From positions 1 through 5,007 of the forward strand of contig WLDZ01000081.1 in NCBI GenBank assembly GCA_009704515.1: 5,007 nucleotides of DNA. The letters run 5' to 3'. Position 1 is the stretch's first letter, and each line of letters starts with the position of its first letter. The translations under genes and the position numbers were made by a program. The stretch is from Actinomycetota bacterium (GTDB lineage: Bacteria; Actinomycetota; Actinomycetes; Nanopelagicales; Nanopelagicaceae). Below the pieces are notes generated by a model. It made no database searches, was not told the DNA's origin, and saw only the letters and a list, made by a program, of their open reading frames with translations. Below, one piece after another: positions 1-5,007 of this stretch.

Positions 1-86
1 GTTGCAGTAACGAGCGCTACTGGTTGAAGTTCAGGAGAACCTTCAACACGAATCGTGATTCCGTAGCCAGGTGAGGTTGATGCCAT
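1..86 (-). CDS. N-terminus of an ACT-like-domain protein, possibly NAD-dependent malic enzyme (partial)
   Basis: An ATG at 86..84 directly follows the upp stop codon, and the frame stays open to the window edge for 28 full codons. The peptide begins MASTSPGYGITIRVEGSPEL. A short Ser/Pro/Tyr lead-in followed by a T-I-R-V-E beta strand resembles the start of the N-terminal ACT domain on actinobacterial NAD-dependent malic enzymes, which decarboxylate malate to pyruvate. That resemblance is from memory and rests on fewer than 30 residues, so the product is tentative; another ACT-domain protein is possible. The start touches the upp stop (TAA then ATG, no gap), so the gene is almost certainly co-transcribed with upp and may depend on translational coupling. 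The only Shine-Dalgarno-like sequence is a weak GGGG about 8 bases upstream, inside upp. Confidence 0.45.
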   Translation of the reverse strand, partial: MASTSPGYGITIRVEGSPELQPVALVTA

Positions 87-725
87 TTACACAACCCCGT
101 ATAAGCGATCGCCTGCATCTCCCAAACCAGGGACTATATATCCGTGCTCGTTAAGTCTTTCATCGAGTGAGCCAGTCACAAGTGTTATTGGTACACCTGA
201 GTTAGCAAATGCGTCTTCGACAACTTTGATTCCTTCAGGAGCGGCTAAGAGACAGATAGCTGTGATTTCAGTAGCGCCTCTTTCAATGAGAAAGTTAAAG
301 GCAGCAACAAGAGTTCCACCGGTTGCCAGCATTGGATCTAGAACAAAACATTGGCGCCCAGAGAGATTTTCAGGCAATCGGTTGGCGTAAGTGCTTGCCT
401 GTAAAGTTTTTTCGTCACGGACCATTCCAAGAAAACCAACTTGAGCTGTAGGAAGCAACTTTGTCATTCCTTCAAGCATTCCAAGGCCAGCACGAAGAAT
501 TGGAACTACAACAGGACGCGGTTCTGCCATCTTGAGACCAGTTGTCTCAGTGACTGGAGTCTTAATTGTGACAGTTGTTGTGCGTACATCGCGGGTTGCC
601 TCATAAGCCAAAAGCGTTACTAGCTCTTCAACTAATCGTCTAAAAGTTGGTGAATCAGTTTTCTCATCTCGCAGAATCGTAAGTTTATGGGAGATTAATG
701 GGTGATTGGCCACATGTACTTTCAT
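87..725 (-). CDS. upp: Uracil phosphoribosyltransferase
   Basis: This cytosolic pyrimidine-salvage enzyme joins uracil and PRPP to give UMP and pyrophosphate. The 212-residue length matches the family (E. coli Upp is 208). Diagnostic motifs occur in order. RAGLGM at residues 78-83 is followed by the RDEKTL loop at 103-108. The PRPP-binding signature [11 protein letters not shown] lies at 128-138 and contains the acidic-Pro-Met-Leu-Ala-Thr-Gly-Gly core. The uracil-binding C-terminal segment [13 protein letters not shown] lies at 195-207. The frame is complete with no missing key residue. The ATG start at 725 lies 7 bases downstream of a TAAGGT -10-like box and has no Shine-Dalgarno, so the mRNA is probably leaderless. 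The gene is divergent from tadA (29 bases between starts) and abuts the next minus-strand gene at 86, suggesting an operon. The assignment is very secure. Confidence 0.97.
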   Translation of the reverse strand: MKVHVANHPLISHKLTILRDEKTDSPTFRRLVEELVTLLAYEATRDVRTTTVTIKTPVTETTGLKMAEPRPVVVPILRAGLGMLEGMTKLLPTAQVGFLGMVRDEKTLQASTYANRLPENLSGRQCFVLDPMLATGGTLVAAFNFLIERGATEITAICLLAAPEGIKVVEDAFANSGVPITLVTGSLDERLNEHGYIVPGLGDAGDRLYGVV

Positions 726-732
726 AGCCCAA

Positions 733-738
733 ACCTTA
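733..738 (-). promoter_or_regulatory. Putative -10 box for upp (TAAGGT)
   Basis: Read on the minus strand, TAAGGT fits the actinobacterial TANNNT -10 pattern and is followed by 7 bases and then the upp ATG. That distance places the transcription start at or next to the A of the ATG, as in leaderless genes. No -35 match is evident. Confidence 0.5.
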
Positions 739-742
739 CCGA

Positions 743-748
743 TAAAGT
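743..748 (+). promoter_or_regulatory. Putative -10 box for tadA (TAAAGT)
   Basis: TAAAGT matches TANNNT and lies 6 bases before the tadA ATG, the spacing expected for a leaderless transcript. No Shine-Dalgarno exists in the gap, which supports this start. The box is back-to-back with the upp -10 box. Confidence 0.55.
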
Positions 749-754
749 CTGGCT

Positions 755-1204
755 ATGCAGAATAGTGAAGAGCTGATGCGGCTAGCAATTGAAGTAGCTA
801 AGTCCGCTACACGCACGGGAGATGTGCCCGTTGGAGCCATCATTGTAAATAGTGACGGAGTTCTCATTGGGCGAGGCTTTAACGAGCGAGAAGCCAACAA
901 CGATCCCACTGCACATGCCGAAATCGTAGCTATCCGAAGTGCAGCATCACGATTACAGAATTCTCGCCTTGATGGGTGCACTCTTATCGTCACACTCGAA
1001 CCCTGCGCAATGTGTGCAGGAGCTATCGCACAATCGCGGATATCAAAAGTTGTTTTTGGAGCATGGGATGAGAAAGCCGGAGCTGTTGGCTCAATTTGGG
1101 ATGTACTGCGTGATCCGCGATCTATTTTTAAAGTAGAAGTAAGTGCAGGAGTATTAAAAGAAGAGTGCGCAGAGCTACTTACCGAATTCTTTAAAGATAA
1201 GTAA
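755..1204 (+). CDS. tadA: tRNA-specific adenosine-34 deaminase
   Basis: TadA hydrolytically deaminates adenosine at the wobble position of tRNA-Arg(ACG) to inosine, which allows CGU/CGC/CGA decoding; it is usually essential. The 149-residue protein is of family length and shows the zinc-dependent cytidine-deaminase-like fold signatures. DVPVGAII is at 23-30 and the conserved Asn of GFN is at 43. T-A-H-A-E at 52-56 supplies zinc ligand His54 and catalytic proton shuttle Glu56. P-C-A-M-C at 83-87 supplies zinc ligands Cys84 and Cys87. The D-E-K-A-G-A-V-G-S segment at 105-113 corresponds to the TadA-typical DxKAGAxGS. These features favour TadA over a guanine or cytosine deaminase. The ATG was chosen for its leaderless-type promoter spacing and because the homologous region begins immediately. 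The gene is convergent with the transporter, with only 7 bases between the stops. Confidence 0.95.
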   Translation: MQNSEELMRLAIEVAKSATRTGDVPVGAIIVNSDGVLIGRGFNEREANNDPTAHAEIVAIRSAASRLQNSRLDGCTLIVTLEPCAMCAGAIAQSRISKVVFGAWDEKAGAVGSIWDVLRDPRSIFKVEVSAGVLKEECAELLTEFFKDK

Positions 1205-1211
1205 GGAAGCT

Positions 1212-3554
1212 TTAGATAACTAATTCGTAAGATGGATTGAGGATTACCAAAGTACCTTCGACTTCTCCCACCATACCTTCAGCGCGAATCTCCATGCCGA
1301 CTTCAAGGCCAGCAATTTCGCGACGGCCTAAGAAGTTCAATGTAACTCCACCTGTTTCATCCCAGACTTCGACCTGAAGTGTTGGTGCACTTCCGCGCGG
1401 AGCGGTAGATAACGCAGTTACGCGACCTTGTACATGTGCGCGCTTACGCCACTGGATTTTTCCGATTGGAGTGATGTTTTCTGCATAGTGACTTACTGGG
1501 GTAAATGGCGTATCCGCACGAACTGCCGTAGTTGTCACCGGCTCAGGAGCAATCACAGGACCCATTTTCTTTTTAGAAACTGTAGCCGCTGGAATGTTTC
1601 CGGATGTGATGCTGTTTACATCGAAAGGAATAATCGTCGCCACTACACGACTGAGGCGTGAAATTGGCGCTGCGATTTCTTCAGCTGTTTGATCGTGAAG
1701 CAGTCGACCTAAAAACCGTGAGTAAGAACGACGCGGCAATAACAAAGTAAGTTCGATATCTGGCTTCTCTGTTTTACGCATCGCGTATTCAAGCGCTGAG
1801 TTAGCGATTCGTCGGTCAGGGCAGTCAATGAGTTCTAGTGGCACATCATCGAGCGCTTCTGATTCAGCCCAGGCACGTTGAATATCTTCTGCACGACGAT
1901 CATCGATTACGAAGTGAACAGCCTTAATTTTATGAGGCTTTAATGAGCGGGCATATCGAACTGCACCAACTGTGGCAAGGTCAACGTTGTCGACTAAAAC
2001 GGTTACCTCATGGCGTGCAATCGATGTTGCGCGCTCTTGCTCATCCTTAACTTGTAACGCCTCTTGCTCGCGGACATATTGACGTCGGAAGCGAAGAAGC
2101 ACTGCGACCATAATTGGTGCCGATACAAGCACAAGCCAAGCACCCTGGGTGAACTTAACGACTGAGAAAATAATGACTATCAAGAGCGAGACTGAACCAG
2201 CAAGGGAGTTTACGAAAACTTTCCATTGCCATTGTGCAGGCCTTGTGCGGAGTGCATGCTTTGTCATTCCAAAACCAGCGAGAGTAAAACCAGTAAAGAC
2301 ACCTAAAGCATAGAAAGCTACGAGGTGTTCGACTGATCCACCAGTGATAAATACAAGGAAGATTCCGCCGCCGGAGAGCAAGAGAATTCCGTTAGAAAAA
2401 GCTAAGCGGTGTCCACGCTTTGTTAACTGGCGAGGCAAGTACCCATCGGCTGCAACGAAATTTACGAGCAACGGGAAGGCGCTATACGTTGTATTGGCGC
2501 CTGCAAAGAGAATAAGCATTGTTGCGAGCTGTACCAAAATAAACATCACAGAGCCAAAAGCGCCATCTCCCACTGCAGCTTTAGCGATTTGCGAGATAAC
2601 AGTTGGTGCACCAGATTCATATGGGACAGCATGGACATGGCTTGCAAACCATGAAACACCAAGAACAAGGCTGCCAAGAATTACGCTCATGGTTACAAGA
2701 GTGCGTTTTGCATTGACATGCTCTGGTGTCTTAAAGAGAGCAACGCCATCAGATATTGCTTCAAGCCCAGTCAGAGAAGATCCACCATTTGCAAAAGCTC
2801 GCAAGAGAATAAATATTGCAGCCCCTGTAAGCAGGCTCTGAGATTCTCCAATTTCAACGGCACCTGGTGCGTATGGATCGAGCATTGGCAGCGTGCCATT
2901 CATTAAGCGCCAAGTACCTGTTGCAAAAACAATGAGCATGCAGCCAACGAAGAAATATGTTGGTAGTGCGAAAGCTTTACCTGCCTCTTTAACTCCTCGG
3001 AGATTTCCGTAAGTTAATAAGAGAATGACTGCGACAATCATATGCATCTTCCAAGGAGCTAGACCCGGGAAGGTTGAGATGATCGCAGCGACTCCTGCGG
3101 CCGATTGGACTGCAACGGTAACAAGATAATCAAGCATCAGTGCAACAGCTGCAACTTGCGCAGTAACTGGACCAAAGTTATCGCGCGAAACGATGTAAGC
3201 GCCACCTGTTTTTGTGTAGACCTCAATAACGTTGCGATAAGAGAGAGTGATAATAATTAAGATACTTATGACTACTGCTGTCATCGGCATAATAATTCCG
3301 AATGCAGCCAATCCAAAAGCTGGCAGCAGCGCAATCAAAATCTGTTCAGAACCGTAAGCAGAAGATGAGATGCAATCTGAAGAGAGAATGCCTAGGGCGT
3401 AGCGCTTACTTAAACGCTGATGGCCCAAGGAGTGGCGGTTATGCGCAGGGCCGAGAAGACGTCGCTTAATCTTGTAGCGAATCGGATCTTTCAACTCTGT
3501 ATGTTCCTGCATAGCCACCGGTTGTGGTGCGCCATCAGTCCAGGAATTCGGCAC
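1212..3554 (-). CDS. KimA-like APC-superfamily potassium transporter with C-terminal OB-fold domain
   Basis: This is probably a high-affinity K+ importer of the KimA (YdaO) type in the cytoplasmic membrane. The 780 residues divide into a basic cytoplasmic N-terminus (1-50) and about 12 membrane segments (about 52-488). A cytoplasmic alpha/beta domain follows (about 515-645), like the USP-like C-terminal domain of KimA. Then come a Pro/Thr/Val-rich linker (about 646-694) and an OB-fold (about 695-780). Similarity to B. subtilis KimA, recalled from memory, is strong. LSSDCISSSAYGSEQIL at 57-73 matches its first membrane segment, LDYLVTVAV at 141-149 its third, and LTGLEAIS at 261-268 its sixth. 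The K+-site residues of KimA map to Asp60, Tyr67, Asp142, Thr146, Thr262 and Glu265; the KimA Ser125 position is Gln150. The GTG start has a strong Shine-Dalgarno. Automatic annotation would probably read 'amino acid permease', which is less likely. KimA is about 600 residues, so the excess is the linker and OB-fold. No frameshift is visible. Confidence 0.88.
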   Translation of the reverse strand: MPNSWTDGAPQPVAMQEHTELKDPIRYKIKRRLLGPAHNRHSLGHQRLSKRYALGILSSDCISSSAYGSEQILIALLPAFGLAAFGIIMPMTAVVISILIIITLSYRNVIEVYTKTGGAYIVSRDNFGPVTAQVAAVALMLDYLVTVAVQSAAGVAAIISTFPGLAPWKMHMIVAVILLLTYGNLRGVKEAGKAFALPTYFFVGCMLIVFATGTWRLMNGTLPMLDPYAPGAVEIGESQSLLTGAAIFILLRAFANGGSSLTGLEAISDGVALFKTPEHVNAKRTLVTMSVILGSLVLGVSWFASHVHAVPYESGAPTVISQIAKAAVGDGAFGSVMFILVQLATMLILFAGANTTYSAFPLLVNFVAADGYLPRQLTKRGHRLAFSNGILLLSGGGIFLVFITGGSVEHLVAFYALGVFTGFTLAGFGMTKHALRTRPAQWQWKVFVNSLAGSVSLLIVIIFSVVKFTQGAWLVLVSAPIMVAVLLRFRRQYVREQEALQVKDEQERATSIARHEVTVLVDNVDLATVGAVRYARSLKPHKIKAVHFVIDDRRAEDIQRAWAESEALDDVPLELIDCPDRRIANSALEYAMRKTEKPDIELTLLLPRRSYSRFLGRLLHDQTAEEIAAPISRLSRVVATIIPFDVNSITSGNIPAATVSKKKMGPVIAPEPVTTTAVRADTPFTPVSHYAENITPIGKIQWRKRAHVQGRVTALSTAPRGSAPTLQVEVWDETGGVTLNFLGRREIAGLEVGMEIRAEGMVGEVEGTLVILNPSYELVI
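1215..1472 (-). other. OB-fold nucleic-acid-binding-like domain fused to the transporter
   Basis: Residues about 695-780 of the transporter begin TPIGKIQWRKRAHVQGRV and continue through the strands PTLQVEVWD (724-732) and GGVTLNFLG (735-743). RREIAGLEVG (744-753) and GMVGEVEGTL (760-769) follow, then the terminal ILNPSYEL (771-778). The order of beta strands, the D-x-T-G-G turn, the F-L-G-R-R-x-I-x-G-L motif and the ending N-P-x-Y-E-L match, from memory, the small actinobacterial 'OB-fold nucleic acid binding domain-containing protein'. That protein is usually encoded as its own gene near trk and APC-permease genes. Here it shares one uninterrupted frame with the permease. Its ligand is unknown; nucleic acid, nucleotide or protein binding are all possible. 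Confidence 0.8.
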
Positions 3555-3560
3555 GACTAT

Positions 3561-3567
3561 CTCCTCT
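3561..3567 (-). promoter_or_regulatory. Strong Shine-Dalgarno (AGAGGAG) for the transporter
   Basis: On the minus strand AGAGGAG sits 6 bases before the GTG at 3554, a near-ideal anti-16S match and spacing. It decides the GTG start and implies a leadered mRNA, unlike the leaderless-looking starts of upp, tadA and the dehydrogenase. I could not pick a convincing -10 box for this gene. Confidence 0.8.
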
Positions 3568-3569
3568 AG

Positions 3570-3579
3570 GCGGTACCGC
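3570..3579. promoter_or_regulatory. Perfect 10-base palindrome GCGGTACCGC, candidate operator
   Basis: This sequence equals its own reverse complement over all 10 bases. It lies just upstream of the transporter Shine-Dalgarno and 25 bases before the -10 box of the divergent dehydrogenase. A second GTAC follows at 3581-3584, and TAGG/CCTA flank the element. With no loop it would make a poor RNA hairpin, so a protein-binding DNA site is the likelier reading. No regulator is identified and chance occurrence is possible. Confidence 0.35.
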
Positions 3580-3604
3580 AGTACCTATTTATTACTCCAT
3601 TTAG

Positions 3605-3610
3605 TAGGCT
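3605..3610 (+). promoter_or_regulatory. Putative -10 box for the dehydrogenase (TAGGCT)
   Basis: TAGGCT fits TANNNT and is followed by 6 bases and then the ATG at 3617, the same geometry as tadA. There is no Shine-Dalgarno before this ATG, so a leaderless transcript is likely. No clear -35 hexamer is seen. Confidence 0.5.
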
Positions 3611-3616
3611 CATCTT

Positions 3617-5007
3617 ATGCGCACTCAGTTATATATAGATGGCCAATGGGTAGATGGATCTGGCACAGTAAATGTGATTGATCCCAGCGACGGCTCAGTT
3701 ATCGCTGCCGTAGCGACCTCAAGCGATGAGCAGAACCTCGCAGCCGTAGCCGCCGCCGACCGAGCCAGCGCCAGTTGGGCCAAGGCTGCCCCCCGCGTAC
3801 GGGGTGAGATATTGCGCAAGGCCTTCGAAATCATGATTGCCGAAGCCGATCAATTAGCTGAACTCATCTCGCGCGAAAATGGAAAAGCTCTGCCAGATGC
3901 GAAAGGTGAAGTTCTCTATGCCGCTGAATTCTTCCGCTGGTTCTCTGAAGAAGCAGTTCGAACTTCAGGTGATTTTCGTTTAGCTCCATCGGGAGATAAA
4001 CGAATACTTGTTACTCACCAACCTATTGGCGTATCGCTTCTGATCACACCCTGGAACTTTCCAGCAGGAATGGCCACGCGCAAAATTGGACCAGCTGTTG
4101 CAGCTGGTTGCACGATGATTTTAAAGCCAGCCGGTGAAACACCACTGACCGCGCTCGCTATCGCAGATATTTTGGAACGCGCAGGGTTGCCCGCTGGTGT
4201 TCTCAATGTGATCTTGCCTGCTCAATCTGGACCAGCAATTAGCAAGCTACTTCATGATTCACGAGTCAAAAATCTTTCATTCACTGGATCAACCTCTGTT
4301 GGAAAAATTCTATTGCGTGAAGCGGCAGATCAAGTTATTCGATGCTCTATGGAGCTCGGTGGCAATGCGCCTTTTGTTGTTCTCGATGATGCAAATGTCA
4401 CAGAAGCAGTAAAAGGTTTGATGTTGGCAAAGATGCGCAACGGTGGAGCTGCTTGCACAGCCGCTAACCGCGTTTATGTCGCACGCTCTATCAGCGAAAA
4501 ATTCATTACAGAATTCACAAAGACAATGTCAGCAATGACAATGGGTATTGGCCGCAACGCGGGCATCACGCTTGGCGCAAGCGTTTCAATTAAAGAGCGC
4601 AACAAAATTGCTGAACTTGTAGATGGCGCAAAATCACGAGGGGCAAAGATTCACACTGGCGCAACAACTCCTGATGGTCCAGGTGCTTTCTACCCACCAA
4701 CGGTTATTGAAGTATCAAATGATGATGAAATCCTTACACAAGAAGTGTTTGGCCCAGTAGCTCCGATTGTCATCTTCGATACAGATGAAGAAGCTTTAGC
4801 TCTTGCAAACGATACTGAGTACGGATTGATTAGCTATGTTTATTCAGAAGATCTCAAGCGCGCTATCCGTTTCGCCGAAGGAATCGAATCTGGAATGGTT
4901 GGCATCAACCGTGGACTTCTATCTGATCCTGCAGCGCCATTCGGCGGCGTAAAGCAATCAGGACTTGGACGCGAAGGTGGCTTCGATGGAATTCACGAAT
5001 TTCTACA
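3617..5007 (+). CDS. gabD: Succinate-semialdehyde dehydrogenase, NAD(P)+-dependent, GabD-type (3' end cut by window)
   Basis: This cytosolic aldehyde dehydrogenase probably oxidises succinate semialdehyde to succinate with NAD(P)+, the last step of GABA breakdown. The frame runs from the ATG for 463 codons to the window edge without a stop; the family is usually 450-490 residues, so only a short tail is missing. PWNFP at 145-149 holds oxyanion Asn147, and KPAGETP at 170-176 holds cofactor-binding Lys170. FTGST at 222-226 is the Rossmann turn, and MELGG at 245-249 holds the general base Glu246. The nucleophile is Cys280 in GGAACTAANR (276-285). EVFGP is at 376-380 and GGVKQSGLGREGG at 443-455. 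The segment from NFPAG through PAGETPLTALAIAD is typical of GabD, but another aldehyde substrate is possible. Position 278 is Ala where Glu or Gln is usual. A G+C-rich patch lies near codons 42-62. The gene is divergent from the transporter and begins with a leaderless-type start. Confidence 0.85.
   Translation, partial: MRTQLYIDGQWVDGSGTVNVIDPSDGSVIAAVATSSDEQNLAAVAAADRASASWAKAAPRVRGEILRKAFEIMIAEADQLAELISRENGKALPDAKGEVLYAAEFFRWFSEEAVRTSGDFRLAPSGDKRILVTHQPIGVSLLITPWNFPAGMATRKIGPAVAAGCTMILKPAGETPLTALAIADILERAGLPAGVLNVILPAQSGPAISKLLHDSRVKNLSFTGSTSVGKILLREAADQVIRCSMELGGNAPFVVLDDANVTEAVKGLMLAKMRNGGAACTAANRVYVARSISEKFITEFTKTMSAMTMGIGRNAGITLGASVSIKERNKIAELVDGAKSRGAKIHTGATTPDGPGAFYPPTVIEVSNDDEILTQEVFGPVAPIVIFDTDEEALALANDTEYGLISYVYSEDLKRAIRFAEGIESGMVGINRGLLSDPAAPFGGVKQSGLGREGGFDGIHEFL

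Larger units (their letters stand above)
726..754. promoter_or_regulatory. Divergent upp/tadA promoter region
   Basis: These 29 bases are the whole gap between two divergent start codons. They hold two outward-facing TANNNT hexamers only 4 bases apart, listed separately, and leave no room for untranslated leaders. Any -35 element would have to lie inside the opposite gene, near the other start codon. I see no good TTGACA match at either expected position, so recognition would rest mainly on the -10 boxes. Confidence 0.6.

Noticed and set aside
1188..1197. Palindrome TCTTTAAAGA at the end of tadA as a terminator
   Set aside because: It is A/T-rich, has no loop and no following T-run. It lies in tadA coding sequence and would make a very weak hairpin.
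2344..2841. 165-codon open frame on the plus strand
   Set aside because: It lies wholly inside the transporter gene on the opposite strand. Its predicted peptide shows no family features, and it lacks a promoter or ribosome site of its own.
1212..3554. Amino acid permease as the function of the APC-family protein
   Set aside because: The match to KimA in the first, third and sixth membrane segments, including the K+-site residues and a cytoplasmic alpha/beta domain, favours K+ transport. An amino acid substrate is not excluded.
3555..3616. Possible c-di-AMP (ydaO-type) riboswitch before the KimA-like gene, as in Bacillus
   Set aside because: The gap is only 62 bases and is shared with a divergent gene. 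The known riboswitch is well over 100 bases, and no matching structure is visible.
3625..3834. Minus-strand open frame at the start of the dehydrogenase
   Set aside because: It is an antisense shadow of the clearly conserved aldehyde dehydrogenase, produced by the G+C-rich Ala stretch. It shows no homology signal.
1..5007. Mobile element, CRISPR array, tRNA or defence system
   Set aside because: No tandem direct repeats, transposase or integrase motifs, inverted-repeat ends or tRNA cloverleaf were seen. The window is filled with housekeeping and transport genes.

Overview
The window looks like chromosomal core-genome DNA from an actinobacterium with a modest G+C content (roughly mid-40s percent by eye) and very tight gene packing. 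The protein families are actinobacterial in flavour. They include a GabD with an actinobacterial-type ACTAANR active-site segment, a KimA-like permease, and an OB-fold domain of a kind I know as a stand-alone protein in high-GC actinobacteria. Three of the four readable starts look leaderless, with a TANNNT -10 box only 6-7 bases before the ATG. A streamlined aquatic lineage such as Nanopelagicales (acI) would fit, but that placement is inference.

Layout: (1) Bases 1-86, minus strand: the first 28 codons of a gene abutting upp, possibly an ACT-domain NAD malic enzyme. (2) Bases 87-725, minus: upp, uracil phosphoribosyltransferase. (3) Bases 726-754: a 29-base divergent promoter region with two back-to-back -10 boxes. 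(4) Bases 755-1204, plus: tadA, tRNA adenosine-34 deaminase. (5) Bases 1212-3554, minus: a 780-residue KimA-like potassium transporter carrying an extra C-terminal OB-fold domain, convergent with tadA and separated by 7 bases. (6) Bases 3555-3616: a 62-base divergent region with a strong Shine-Dalgarno, a perfect 10-base palindrome and a leaderless-type -10 box. (7) Bases 3617-5007, plus: a succinate-semialdehyde dehydrogenase (GabD-type), cut by the window edge a little before its end.

The genes do not form one pathway. upp salvages uracil, tadA makes inosine-34 in tRNA, the permease probably handles K+ homeostasis, and the dehydrogenase feeds GABA or succinate semialdehyde carbon into the TCA cycle. 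The point of most interest is the transporter. It keeps nearly all the K+-coordinating residues of Bacillus subtilis KimA and is fused to an OB-fold that, as I recall, is encoded separately near Trk and APC-permease genes in actinobacteria such as Streptomyces. The fusion suggests that the orphan OB-fold protein works with K+ transport. I found no mobile element, CRISPR array, RNA gene or defence system.
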